DNA of 14,597 nucleotides from assembly GCA_049318685.1 (NCBI GenBank), contig JBMOFW010000059.1:1-14597 (forward strand), given 5' to 3'. Positions 7,045 through 14,597 of this stretch are shown here, piece after piece. Position 1 is the first letter of the stretch. Every line of letters begins with the position of its first letter. Position numbers and translations under genes: made by a program. Below the pieces are notes generated by a model. It worked only from the letters and a program-made list of their open reading frames with translations. It ran no database searches and was not told where the DNA came from. The DNA comes from JAIXWP01 sp049318685 (lineage in GTDB: Bacteria; Bacteroidota; Bacteroidia; Flavobacteriales_D; Sanyastnellaceae).

Positions 7045-8910
7045 ATGTCTTTAATTTTTCAAGAAAGTTGCGTACTTTCAGTTGACGGATTTATTCAAGA
7101 ATTAGGTGAAGCTTCTTCACACTACCTCAAAGATGCGGAAATTGGAATGAAATATTCTGATGTCTTTGGGCCTTCTTTGACCAAATTAGCTGAGGAAATT
7201 ATTGATATTCTGCGATTAGGTTTAGATGGAGATCGCATTAGTCGAACGGCATTTGTCATTCACCAAAATCAAACGACTAAAGTGCGTTTGACGGGAGTCA
7301 ATTGGATTGATGACGATATGCATTTGATAAGCTTGGTGATAAATGACGCTAGTGAGGAGGAACTTATTGATATTCGATCAGCACTTTCACTGCCCAAATC
7401 TGACCACTTATTGGAAGATATCGAAGCGCTGCGTGATCGTGTGCGGAGTCTCGAATTGGACCAGGCGAAATTGAGAGCGATTCTCAATACCAATATGCAG
7501 ATTTTGTTGCTGATTGATTTGGAATTTAATATTGTTAGCTTCAACGAAAGTGCAGCAAAGTTATCTCAAGTATTTTGGCAAAGAGATCTTGTTTTTGGTC
7601 GGGATATTCGCGAGTATTTGCCCAAAGAGTTGCAACCAACATTCGAAGGATATTTCGCACAAGCTGCTCGAGGCGAGACACAATACCCAACGCCTCAAAA
7701 GGCCTTTGGTCTCGGAGGCAAAGAGTTTTATTTTTCTGTGAACTATATCCCTGTATTTGGTCAAGAGAATCAAGTGGAGTACGTCACTTTTGCGTTGATG
7801 GACATTACTGAGAAAGTATTGTCCGAGCGGAAGTTGATCAGCACCACAGCAACGTTTGATGCGGTAGTGAAGGGGTCAGTCATTTCTTTGTTGATCTGTG
7901 ATTGGGATTTTAGAATCATCGAATTGAATCAAAGTGCACACAATCTTTTCCTATTGGGCATTCTCCCTCACAACACTTTTGTGATCGATGATTTGATTGA
8001 GGATTCACAAACAGTGGATAGGATGCGCAACGAATTGATCAGTGTGGGAAGATTTACTGGTGAATCGACCGCCAAACGTCTCAATGGAGAATTATTCCCA
8101 GTGGAAATAGCAGCGGTTGTTTCGAGTGATATCGAATCCACGGAACAGCGCATTTACATCACCATATTTGATATCTCAGAAAGAAAGAATCACGAACGCG
8201 AACGCGAATTGCTCATTCAAGAATTAACGAAAAGCAACACGGAGCTAAAGCAGTTCAGTTATATCACCTCGCACAATATGCGTGCACCCTTAACCAATCT
8301 TATCGCCATTTTGGATTTGATTGATATGGGGAAAATACATGACGAGGAGACAGTCGAAATGATCTATGCTATGCGCATGGCGACGAATAATCTGAATGAA
8401 ACACTGAACGATTTAATTCAGATTCTTATTATCAAAGGGAATTCCGGAATATCTTGTTTGGAAGTGAGCTTACGCTATACCTTGGCGAAAGTAACGCAGT
8501 CGATTCAAAATATGCTCAGTGATTCGCATACTGTAATTACCTCTGATTTTGATGCCCCGACCATATTGTTTGATCAAAAATACATGGAGAGTATTTTCCT
8601 AAATTTAATCACGAACTCCATCAAATACGCCCGTCCCGGAGTCACTCCAGAAATTGCTATTAAATCATTTCGTCATAGGAATGAGGTCATCATGACATTT
8701 ACCGATAATGGACTTGGGTTTGACATCGATAAGGTAAAAAACCGTATTTTCGGATTGTATCAGCGATTCCACGCCAACAACGATAGCAAAGGAATTGGAC
8801 TCTATCTTGTTCATTCCCAAATCACGTCACTCGGCGGAGAAATTGAGGTCTTTAGTGAGGTCAATGTGGGCACCACGTTTACGCTTCGATTCAGGAATCA
8901 GTCAAAGTGA
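7045..8910 (+). CDS. Soluble PAS-domain sensor histidine kinase
   Basis: From the ATG at 7045 this is 621 residues with no membrane segment, so it is cytosolic. Order: a divergent PAS-like N-terminal region (about 1-115), a short coiled coil (about 122-148), PAS (about 145-260, ending LMDITEKVL), PAS (about 266-380, ending IFDISERKN), a second helix, then the dimerisation domain with SHNMRAPLTN, the phospho-acceptor being H410. The ATPase domain shows an N box (LITNSIKYA, N524), a G1 box (DNGLGF, D554) and a G2 box (KGIGLYL, 582-588), so it should be an active kinase. PAS ligand is unknown. No response regulator or receiver domain is adjacent, so it is an orphan kinase. The frame is open to a GTG at 6991, with ATGs at 7012 and 7027; 7045 is chosen because of the putative -7 box at 7017-7024. 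The start is uncertain; the family is not. Confidence 0.9.
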   Translation: MSLIFQESCVLSVDGFIQELGEASSHYLKDAEIGMKYSDVFGPSLTKLAEEIIDILRLGLDGDRISRTAFVIHQNQTTKVRLTGVNWIDDDMHLISLVINDASEEELIDIRSALSLPKSDHLLEDIEALRDRVRSLELDQAKLRAILNTNMQILLLIDLEFNIVSFNESAAKLSQVFWQRDLVFGRDIREYLPKELQPTFEGYFAQAARGETQYPTPQKAFGLGGKEFYFSVNYIPVFGQENQVEYVTFALMDITEKVLSERKLISTTATFDAVVKGSVISLLICDWDFRIIELNQSAHNLFLLGILPHNTFVIDDLIEDSQTVDRMRNELISVGRFTGESTAKRLNGELFPVEIAAVVSSDIESTEQRIYITIFDISERKNHERERELLIQELTKSNTELKQFSYITSHNMRAPLTNLIAILDLIDMGKIHDEETVEMIYAMRMATNNLNETLNDLIQILIIKGNSGISCLEVSLRYTLAKVTQSIQNMLSDSHTVITSDFDAPTILFDQKYMESIFLNLITNSIKYARPGVTPEIAIKSFRHRNEVIMTFTDNGLGFDIDKVKNRIFGLYQRFHANNDSKGIGLYLVHSQITSLGGEIEVFSEVNVGTTFTLRFRNQSK

Positions 8911-8989
8911 CTGGTTACAATACGGCCTTTGTCCTTTGCGGGGTGTTTGTCTGTGTCGCAGCAACTCTACTTGCCGCAACGTTGATTTG

Positions 8990-9062
8990 GTTACTGGTTA
9001 CGCGGACCAGTTTATTATTAGAGTTACCACTCCGCCACAGTGTGCCCCGCGTAACTTGTAAC
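8990..9062. repeat. Imperfect 16-base inverted repeat with 41-base loop, plus a competing left arm
   Basis: GTTACTGGTTACGCGG (8990-9005) faces CCGCGTAACTTGTAAC (9047-9062): 14 Watson-Crick pairs, one G-U and one mismatch. The inner nine bases (GTTACGCGG / CCGCGTAAC) are a perfect pair. Outside it, GTTACAA at 8914-8920 is the exact complement of the outer part of the right arm (9056-9062), so two exclusive foldings exist. ACTGGTTAC also occurs directly at 8910-8918 and 8993-9001. It lies just behind the kinase stop, but the T-run expected of an intrinsic terminator is missing on the plus strand (an A-run follows). It could be a bidirectional 3'-end structure or a small repeated element. Confidence 0.6.
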
Positions 9063-9101
9063 AAAAAAACAACCTCTGCGGATAGTATCGCCGCCAAGGT
9101 A

Positions 9102-9129
9102 CTTCAGCCTTCAGCCTTCAAACTTCAGC
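9102..9129. repeat. Heptameric tandem repeat behind the PorP/SprF gene
   Basis: Four exact-length 7-base units: CTTCAGC (9102), CTTCAGC (9109), CTTCAAA (9116) and CTTCAGC (9123). The array begins 2 bases past the stop codon of the PorP/SprF gene. Read on the minus strand each unit contains TGA (first bases at 9127, 9120, 9113 and 9106), so all three frames are closed. Unit length, position at a convergent junction and strand of the TGAs are the same as in the array at 3580-3607, although the unit sequence differs. Confidence 0.8.
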
Positions 9130-9131
9130 CT

Positions 9132-10097
9132 TTATCCAGCGGCGTAGATGAATCCAAGTTCGAAGCCGCCACGGGCACCGCTGAATTGCTTGAGCGGGCT
9201 TGTTACGATATCATAGCTTAATCGAAACATGGTATTACCGTGCTTGATACCTGTTTGAATGACGATGCTGTCTTTGACGCGATAGGCTCCACCTGCTATG
9301 AGTTGATACTTGGATTGATTGATTTTATAGCCGGCCAATAAACCCGCATTCATCTCTTGCGCTTGCCCTTGATACATATACAATACATTCGGCGTCACAC
9401 TCCAATTGGCATCGAAATTTATTTCACAAGAAAATATACCATTGAATCGCATGGGCAGGCGAGCTTCTTCACCTGTAAACGATTCATTTGGACGATTGAT
9501 GTGAAATACAGACAAGCCTAATGACGGATTGTATTTTTTATCCGGTGACATATATTTATAAAAGGCGCCCATGTTGGCGTCAAAACGAATGATACTCAAG
9601 TCGGGAAGCAACTCTCCATTGGGAAGTGTTGGATCCAGACCATATTGCGTGGTGTATTGATTTTCAAAAAGCAAATCCCGTTGCGAAAATTTCTTTTGAT
9701 AAAATCCCAATTGCAATCCGGCACTTAAAAAGTGATTCGGACTTTTTTCATCGGTGATGCGATACGCACCGCTAAGCATCATTTGAAAACTATCAAAATT
9801 GGATGCGCCGGCAATGTGATTGGTCAATACCGCCCCAAATCCAAACTGCTTATAAGGCATGTCAAACGACGAAGAAGCAGCAGAATAGGGCTTGCCTTTG
9901 AGTTTTTGCCATTGCGAGCGAATGTCACCCGCAAATCGGTAATCCAAATTCTTCATGCCAGGATACATTCCTGTGTTGGCAGGATTGTAATATACCGGCA
10001 TTAAATCAAATTGCGACAAGTGAAAGTCTTGTGCGTTGGCGCTTTCATTCAAAAGAACCGAGAAAGCGGCAATGAGGATTGTTGTAATCTTTTTCAT
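9132..10097 (-). CDS. PorP/SprF-family type IX secretion system protein
   Basis: A 321-residue protein with an N-terminal signal peptide (cleavage likely after ANA, residues 20-22), then QDFHLSQFDLMPVYYNPANTGMYPG. The Q-x-x-x-x-Q-x-x-x-NPAxxG block is the hallmark of PorP/SprF proteins. The rest alternates polar and hydrophobic residues in aromatic-rich strands, as in an outer-membrane beta-barrel, and ends in FELGFIYAAG. Known: PorP is a type IX secretion component in Porphyromonas, and SprF in Flavobacterium is needed for secretion of the adhesin SprB, which carries a type B C-terminal domain. Here the gene begins 20 bases after the stop of a large protein with exactly such a domain, so a dedicated secretion or anchoring partner is a strong inference. 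The ATG at 10097 gives a clean signal peptide. Two features follow its stop: a heptamer array and an inverted repeat. Confidence 0.92.
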   Translation of the reverse strand: MKKITTILIAAFSVLLNESANAQDFHLSQFDLMPVYYNPANTGMYPGMKNLDYRFAGDIRSQWQKLKGKPYSAASSSFDMPYKQFGFGAVLTNHIAGASNFDSFQMMLSGAYRITDEKSPNHFLSAGLQLGFYQKKFSQRDLLFENQYTTQYGLDPTLPNGELLPDLSIIRFDANMGAFYKYMSPDKKYNPSLGLSVFHINRPNESFTGEEARLPMRFNGIFSCEINFDANWSVTPNVLYMYQGQAQEMNAGLLAGYKINQSKYQLIAGGAYRVKDSIVIQTGIKHGNTMFRLSYDIVTSPLKQFSGARGGFELGFIYAAG

Positions 10098-10117
10098 GTC
10101 TATCGTCTTTTGAATGA

Positions 10118-13100
10118 TTAGCGAATGAGTGTGATGTTACCGGAAAGTTTGAGTAGCTTTCCATCAGGAGTAATACCGGATACGGTGCATACATACACCC
10201 CGATGGGTTGATCTTGGCCTTGATAGGTGCCGTCCCAGCCGCCTTTCGGATCGGTGGTGCTGAAGACCAAATTGCCCCAACCATTGTAGACTTTAAACTC
10301 TACGGTTTCGTAAGGACCGCCAAGAATGTGCAGTATGTCGTTGTTATTGTCTCCGTTGGGAGAGAAGGCTGTAGGCAAGGCAATAGGAGGCAAGGTCTTG
10401 TCATAGGCCTCCACAAAGGTGTTGAGCGTGTCCGTGCATCCAGCAGGGGAATAAACAATCAATTGAATGTCGTACACTCCGGCTTCTCCGTAAATCAATG
10501 TCGGACTTTGTTGTGTGGAGGTGGCACCATTGCCAAAATCCCACAACCATGACGCGGCGTTGATCGATTCATCGGTGAATTCTACATTCAGGGAATCGCC
10601 GCTATACACGCTGAATGCTGCGAGCGGAGATTGACCTATGGTGACAACAATAGAATCCATAGAGCTTCCACATTCCAAGTGGTCGGTAGTGGTGAGGTAA
10701 ATCACAAATTCGTCACTGAGCAAATCAGCGGTGCTGAGTTGATAGTTCGTCACCAAATCTGTGGCATTGGGGGTAAAGCTTCCGCTTCCGGTGGTGGTCC
10801 AAACACCAGATGTGGAGAACCCGTTGATCAATCCAGACAACTCAATGCTGGATGCGTCGCTGCAAATGGTTTGATCGCTACCCGCCAAGACGGTGGTTGT
10901 CGGTAGTATTGTAATCGTCAAGGTATCTGCTGCTGTCGGACAGGCATCGTTGCCTGTCGATTGCAATACCAAATTGATTTCTTCAATGATAATATCCACG
11001 GATGAAATCGTATAGGTGGTGCTCAATGTGTTGATGTCTCCAAAGGTGCCACTGCCGCTTGTTGTCCAGATACCAGTGGTGTTGTCGCCGGTGATGATAC
11101 CTGTCACATTCACCACACCGTCAATGGCACAAACGGATTGATCATTTCCTGCATTCACAACAGATGGTGTTTCAAATGTGATCATCGTGGTGTCCGCGGC
11201 AATGCTGCATGATCGGGAGTTGGCTGATGTCAGCATCAATAGTACATTTCCGGCAGCGATATCGGCCTGCGATGGAATGTATACTGGCGATGAACTGAAT
11301 TGATTGTCGGGACTAAAGAATCCACTGCCGCTTGTTGTCCACATACCTGTAGATGTAGTACCGTTAATAATACCAGTCAATATAATTTCTTCTTGTGTAG
11401 TACAAACCAATTGGTCGGCTCCGGCATTGGCTCCTGAAACGGTGTTGAGCACAAGTACGGTAGTGTCACTCACGCTCGGACAAACTCCATTGCTAAATGC
11501 GGTAACAATCAAATTGATGGACGCTGCATTTTCATCTGTAGATCCAAAAACATAATGGGTAGCAGCGGAATTGGCATCCGGACTAAAATATCCCGTTCCA
11601 TCGGTGGCCCATTGAATGGCGTTGAAATCGCCTGTGGCAGAGGCATTCACGGCAATACTATCTACCAATGTGCAAGCAGAAAGATCTGCTCCTGCATCGA
11701 TAGTCAATTCAGGGATTAATGTGATCGTAATATCATCTGATCCTGCAACACAAGCCCCTGTGTTGGTCGCAGAAAGTGTCAAGGCAACGCTACCATTTTG
11801 ATAATCTTGATTGCTAAACAGATATGTTGTCGCTATACCGAATGTTTGTTCGGGAGAAAAACTACCAGTGCCTGAACTGGTCCATTGGCCGCTTGAAGAC
11901 GCTCCACTGATGGAACCGCCCAACGTGATTTCAGTTTCACTAGCACAAATGCTGATGTCTTGTCCGGCTGAAACCACTGAAGGAGTTTGCAATATCACCT
12001 GCACCGTATCGGTGGCTTCGGCACATGAGCCAATGCTCACAGCATGCAAAACGAATTGAACAAGACCGGAATTGATATCTGAGTTGGAGAAGGTATAATT
12101 CGGATCTGCGTTGGCGTTGTCGTCAAATGTGCCGCTGCCATTGGTCGTCCAATACAAGGCGTCTGAACCGCCGCCTATGATGCCATGCAACTGAACCGCT
12201 GGTGTAGTGGCACATAACGTCACATCATCACCGGCCGAGGCTGTTGATTCTTGAATCAATGTAATGTTGATTTGATCTGAAGAAGGAGAACAAGCTTGTG
12301 TATTGGTGGCTGTCAAAGTCAAGGTTATTGTACCGAATACAATATCTCCAGCGGATGGGATGTAAACGGTATTTGCTCCCCAACTATTGTCGGGACTAAA
12401 TGTCCCGCTTCCATTGCTGATCCAATATCCAGAGGTTGACGCACCACTGATACTTCCGCCGAGAGCAATGCTTGTTTCAGAGGCACATACACTCATGTCG
12501 CTTCCTGCATTTACACTTGACACGGGAAGAATGGTGTAGATCACTTGATCACTACCTACGATACACGTTCCATTGTCTGTGGTAGTCAGGGTAAACGATA
12601 CAGTGCCATTCAAATAGTCGGATGCATCCAATGTATATACTGCGTTCAAATCGGTGTTGGAAGAAAGCGAACCATTTCCTGATGTGGTCCATATGCCTTG
12701 CGAAGCACCGCCGGAAATCAATCCAACCAAGGCTATGCTTGTTTCGTTTTCACAAATGGTTTGATCTACTCCCGCAAGTGCAAGCGCCGATTCACCAAAG
12801 GTGATGGTCACGATATCTTCTACAGCAGGACAAGCGCCATTGTTGGTAGAGGTCAAGATCAAGGTGACACTACCAGCAGTTGTATCTGCTTCACTGAAAT
12901 AGTACAAGGCATTCAAAGCATTGGCGTCTGGCGAGAATGTGCCTGAGCCCAATGTGGTCCAAGTTCCCGTTGAAGTCCCGTTCGAAATAATACCGTTCAG
13001 TTGTGTAAACGGAGCGGTGATACACACTTCTTGATCTTGGCCTGCATTGACTTGTATGCCTGATGACATGGTCAATACCACTTGATCACTTACTGCCAAG

Positions 13101-14597
13101 CAATTGCCATTTCCAGTAGACGTCAACGTAAGGGTGACAATACCAATGGCCATTTCGGAAGCGCTCGGTGTATAGATCGCTGTTGGTGAGGTATTCGACG
13201 GACTGAATGAACCATTTCCTCCAGACCAGATCACACCTGTGCTATTTTGGAATGTGGCATTGAGTGTAAATGATGGACTAACTCCGCAATAGTAAAGATC
13301 TTCTCCGGCATCCACGGATGGGGCAGGAGTGTAGGTGATATGCATGTCATCATCATCCGTATTGCAGGAGTTGGTGGTAGTCCAAGTCAATGTGGCTTCG
13401 CCCAACACCAAATCAGCTCCACCTGCCGCATAGATAGCTTGCGGATCGAACGCATTTGGTATAAATAATCCATCACCGGATGTGGTCCATACACCGGTAG
13501 TGGCGCCTCCAGTAAGCGAACCATTCAATGATATATTCGCATTGTTGCTGCACGCTGATTGATCACTTCCTGCAAAGGCTTGTCCGAGTTGATTAATCGT
13601 CAACACCAATTCATCACTTGATGCAGAGCAGATACCATTGTTGGTAGAAGTCAATGTCAATGTGATTTGACCAAGGGCAATGTCTGCAGCGCTTGGTATG
13701 TAATTGGCCTGAAGTGAAGTGTTGTTCGGGTTAAATGTTCCAGTGCCCGTGCTTGTCCACACACCTGTGCCGTTGGCGCTTGTAACTGTTCCATTCAACG
13801 AAACCGAACCTTCGTTCGGGCAGAAGGACAAATCAGCTCCAGCATCCACAATGGGTGAAGCTACAATCGAGATCGTTAGATTATCTGCTGCGGTATTGCA
13901 ACTGTTGGCATTCAAAGTCAATACCACGCTGCCATTGGCAATGTCGAATAGGCTTGGAACATACGTGGCATCTAGTGTATTTACGTCTGGGACGAATGAG
14001 CCGTTTCCGCTCGATGACCAGGTGCCCGCCGTAGCGCCTCCGGATACTATGCCATTCAAATCGACTTCTGCATTGTTGCTACAAACAGTGACATCTCCAC
14101 CTGCTGAAGCAATACCTGCGGGCAGGATGAATATCGTCATTTGATCACTCACAGCATTGCATGATGCGTTGTTGGTAGATGTCAAGGTCAAGGTAACTTG
14201 GCCAATCAACGAATCTGCTGCACTGCATTGATAGATGGCATTCAGTGAGGTGTTGTTTGGAACAAATGTTCCTGAACCGGATGTGCTCCAGAGCCCGCTA
14301 TTGGTTGGCCCTGCAATACTTCCGCTTAGCGCTACATCGAGGTCATCAACGCAAATCGTTTGGTCTTGACCGGCATTGACAGTGGGTGCATCGACAATAT
14401 CGATGATCACTTGATCATTTACAGGCAAGCATTGACCGTTGCCTGTGGTGGTCAAGGTCAGTGTCACACTTCCTGTGGCAATTTCTGTTGCGGTAGGTTG
14501 GTATGTAGCCGAGAGTGATGTATTGGAAGGAACAAAGTTTCCGCTTCCTCCCGACCATACACCGCCTGTGGCGATGGTCGTGGATCCGTTGAGGATG
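10118..14597 (-). CDS. Giant repeat adhesin with PKD and type B (gliding-motility) C-terminal sorting domain; 5' end outside window
   Basis: The frame is open to the right edge, so about 1,490 residues are seen and the N-terminus is missing. From right to left: a partial and then 14 complete copies of an 87-91-residue domain, a PKD domain (10400-10624; WLWDFGNGATST, GVYDIQL), and a CHU_C/TIGR04131-type domain (10118-10384; LPTAFSPNGDNNND, FKVYNGWGNLVF, GGWDGTYQG, PIGVYVCTV). Each repeat follows AGxDxxxC, LxGxxxG, WTTSGSGTFSP, IYxPSxADIxxG, VTLTLTSTNNGxC and DxxxITI, which suits an Ig-like beta sandwich. Known: proteins with this C-terminus cross the outer membrane by type IX secretion and are held on or shed from the surface, SprB being the model. 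The gene precedes its PorP/SprF partner in the same transcript. Likely role: adhesion or gliding; the ligand is unknown. The GTG at 14467 is an internal valine codon within a repeat, not the start. Confidence 0.93.
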   Translation of the reverse strand, partial: ILNGSTTIATGGVWSGGSGNFVPSNTSLSATYQPTATEIATGSVTLTLTTTGNGQCLPVNDQVIIDIVDAPTVNAGQDQTICVDDLDVALSGSIAGPTNSGLWSTSGSGTFVPNNTSLNAIYQCSAADSLIGQVTLTLTSTNNASCNAVSDQMTIFILPAGIASAGGDVTVCSNNAEVDLNGIVSGGATAGTWSSSGNGSFVPDVNTLDATYVPSLFDIANGSVVLTLNANSCNTAADNLTISIVASPIVDAGADLSFCPNEGSVSLNGTVTSANGTGVWTSTGTGTFNPNNTSLQANYIPSAADIALGQITLTLTSTNNGICSASSDELVLTINQLGQAFAGSDQSACSNNANISLNGSLTGGATTGVWTTSGDGLFIPNAFDPQAIYAAGGADLVLGEATLTWTTTNSCNTDDDDMHITYTPAPSVDAGEDLYYCGVSPSFTLNATFQNSTGVIWSGGNGSFSPSNTSPTAIYTPSASEMAIGIVTLTLTSTGNGNCLAVSDQVVLTMSSGIQVNAGQDQEVCITAPFTQLNGIISNGTSTGTWTTLGSGTFSPDANALNALYYFSEADTTAGSVTLILTSTNNGACPAVEDIVTITFGESALALAGVDQTICENETSIALVGLISGGASQGIWTTSGNGSLSSNTDLNAVYTLDASDYLNGTVSFTLTTTDNGTCIVGSDQVIYTILPVSSVNAGSDMSVCASETSIALGGSISGASTSGYWISNGSGTFSPDNSWGANTVYIPSAGDIVFGTITLTLTATNTQACSPSSDQINITLIQESTASAGDDVTLCATTPAVQLHGIIGGGSDALYWTTNGSGTFDDNANADPNYTFSNSDINSGLVQFVLHAVSIGSCAEATDTVQVILQTPSVVSAGQDISICASETEITLGGSISGASSSGQWTSSGTGSFSPEQTFGIATTYLFSNQDYQNGSVALTLSATNTGACVAGSDDITITLIPELTIDAGADLSACTLVDSIAVNASATGDFNAIQWATDGTGYFSPDANSAATHYVFGSTDENAASINLIVTAFSNGVCPSVSDTTVLVLNTVSGANAGADQLVCTTQEEIILTGIINGTTSTGMWTTSGSGFFSPDNQFSSSPVYIPSQADIAAGNVLLMLTSANSRSCSIAADTTMITFETPSVVNAGNDQSVCAIDGVVNVTGIITGDNTTGIWTTSGSGTFGDINTLSTTYTISSVDIIIEEINLVLQSTGNDACPTAADTLTITILPTTTVLAGSDQTICSDASSIELSGLINGFSTSGVWTTTGSGSFTPNATDLVTNYQLSTADLLSDEFVIYLTTTDHLECGSSMDSIVVTIGQSPLAAFSVYSGDSLNVEFTDESINAASWLWDFGNGATSTQQSPTLIYGEAGVYDIQLIVYSPAGCTDTLNTFVEAYDKTLPPIALPTAFSPNGDNNNDILHILGGPYETVEFKVYNGWGNLVFSTTDPKGGWDGTYQGQDQPIGVYVCTVSGITPDGKLLKLSGNITLIR
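10625..14597 (-). repeat. Tandem array of about 90-residue coding repeats (14 full, 1 partial)
   Basis: In-frame units of 261-273 bases encode the adhesin's Ig-like domains. Full units run from 14383 down to 10625. Lengths in residues, N- to C-terminal: 90, 87, 90, 88, 87, 90, 90, 91, 89, 91, 90, 91, 89, 90. A partial unit occupies 14384-14597 and the array continues beyond the edge. All 14 keep two cysteines, one at position 11-12 and one at about 72-76. Copies are divergent in sequence rather than near-identical, so the array is old or under diversifying selection. Confidence 0.9.

Noticed and set aside
8990..9062. Intrinsic terminator or integron attC site
   Set aside because: No T-run follows the stem on the plus strand, and on the minus strand the T-run precedes rather than follows the stem. 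The arms do not match the conserved attC core boxes and no integrase is present.
9102..9129. Short direct repeats as a CRISPR remnant
   Set aside because: Units are 7 bases and directly adjacent, with no spacers and no cas genes nearby.
8907..9221. GTG-initiated plus-strand frame of 104 codons overlapping the kinase stop, with a strongly hydrophobic first half
   Set aside because: It reads through the inverted repeat and the heptamer array and then about 90 bases antisense into the PorP/SprF gene. It has no family resemblance and no promoter, and the hydrophobic stretch is explained by the T-rich composition of the region. A short membrane protein remains possible but is not supported.
13719..14144. 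Plus-strand frame of 141 codons (and several shorter ones at 11304-12946) opposite the adhesin gene
   Set aside because: These are antisense shadows of the Ig-like repeats: the repetitive TCA/GTC-rich coding strand leaves the opposite frame open. They repeat the same pattern unit after unit and match no known family.
14465..14467. GTG as start codon of the large repeat protein
   Set aside because: It codes for an internal valine within a repeat (GSVTLTLTTTGNG). The frame is open upstream to the window edge and encodes the first part of another repeat, so the true start lies outside.

Overview
The window looks like a chromosomal segment of a Bacteroidota bacterium, most likely of flavobacterial type. 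Three things point there: a PorP/SprF-family type IX secretion protein beside a giant repeat protein ending in a gliding-motility-type (CHU_C, type B) sorting domain; start regions with a Bacteroidota-style -7 element (TAnnTTTG) and no clear Shine-Dalgarno; and a histidine kinase with an H-box of the SHNxRAP kind. No tRNA, rRNA, CRISPR array, transposase or phage gene was seen. Coding density is high, and the only intergenic stretches over 100 bases are 6923-7044 and 8911-9131.

Layout. (1) 1-1564, minus strand: a PhnP-like metallo-beta-lactamase-fold hydrolase followed by an LpxL-like lysophospholipid acyltransferase that runs off the left edge. (2) 1565-3578, plus strand: a radical SAM protein with an unusual N-terminal half, then a membrane-anchored DUF2459/TIGR02117 protein, starting from a promoter almost on top of the start codon. 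(3) 3596-6922, minus strand: a compact operon of rsmE (16S rRNA m3U1498 methyltransferase), a small DUF4359-like membrane protein and a secreted GH20 beta-N-acetylhexosaminidase with a C-terminal discoidin-like domain. (4) 7045-8910, plus strand: a soluble PAS-PAS histidine kinase with no adjacent response regulator. (5) 9132-14597, minus strand: a surface adhesin-like protein, at least about 1,490 residues in the window and open at the right edge, with 14 complete and one partial copy of a roughly 90-residue two-cysteine domain, then a PKD domain and a type B sorting domain. Its PorP/SprF partner lies 20 bases downstream. This pairing resembles the SprB/SprF arrangement, in which the SprF-like protein is needed for export of its partner.

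The most unusual non-coding signal is at the two convergent gene junctions (3579-3607 and 9102-9129). Each holds about four tandem 7-base units. Read on the minus strand, every full unit carries TGA. Because 7 is 1 mod 3, successive units close successive frames, so each array stops all three frames just after the minus-strand gene, and the GH20 gene uses the first TGA of its array as its own stop. The second junction also holds a long imperfect inverted repeat (8990-9062) with a competing left arm at 8914. These arrays and the hairpin are the best candidates for something undescribed. The protein-coding genes mostly belong to recognisable families, although several of those families have no known function.
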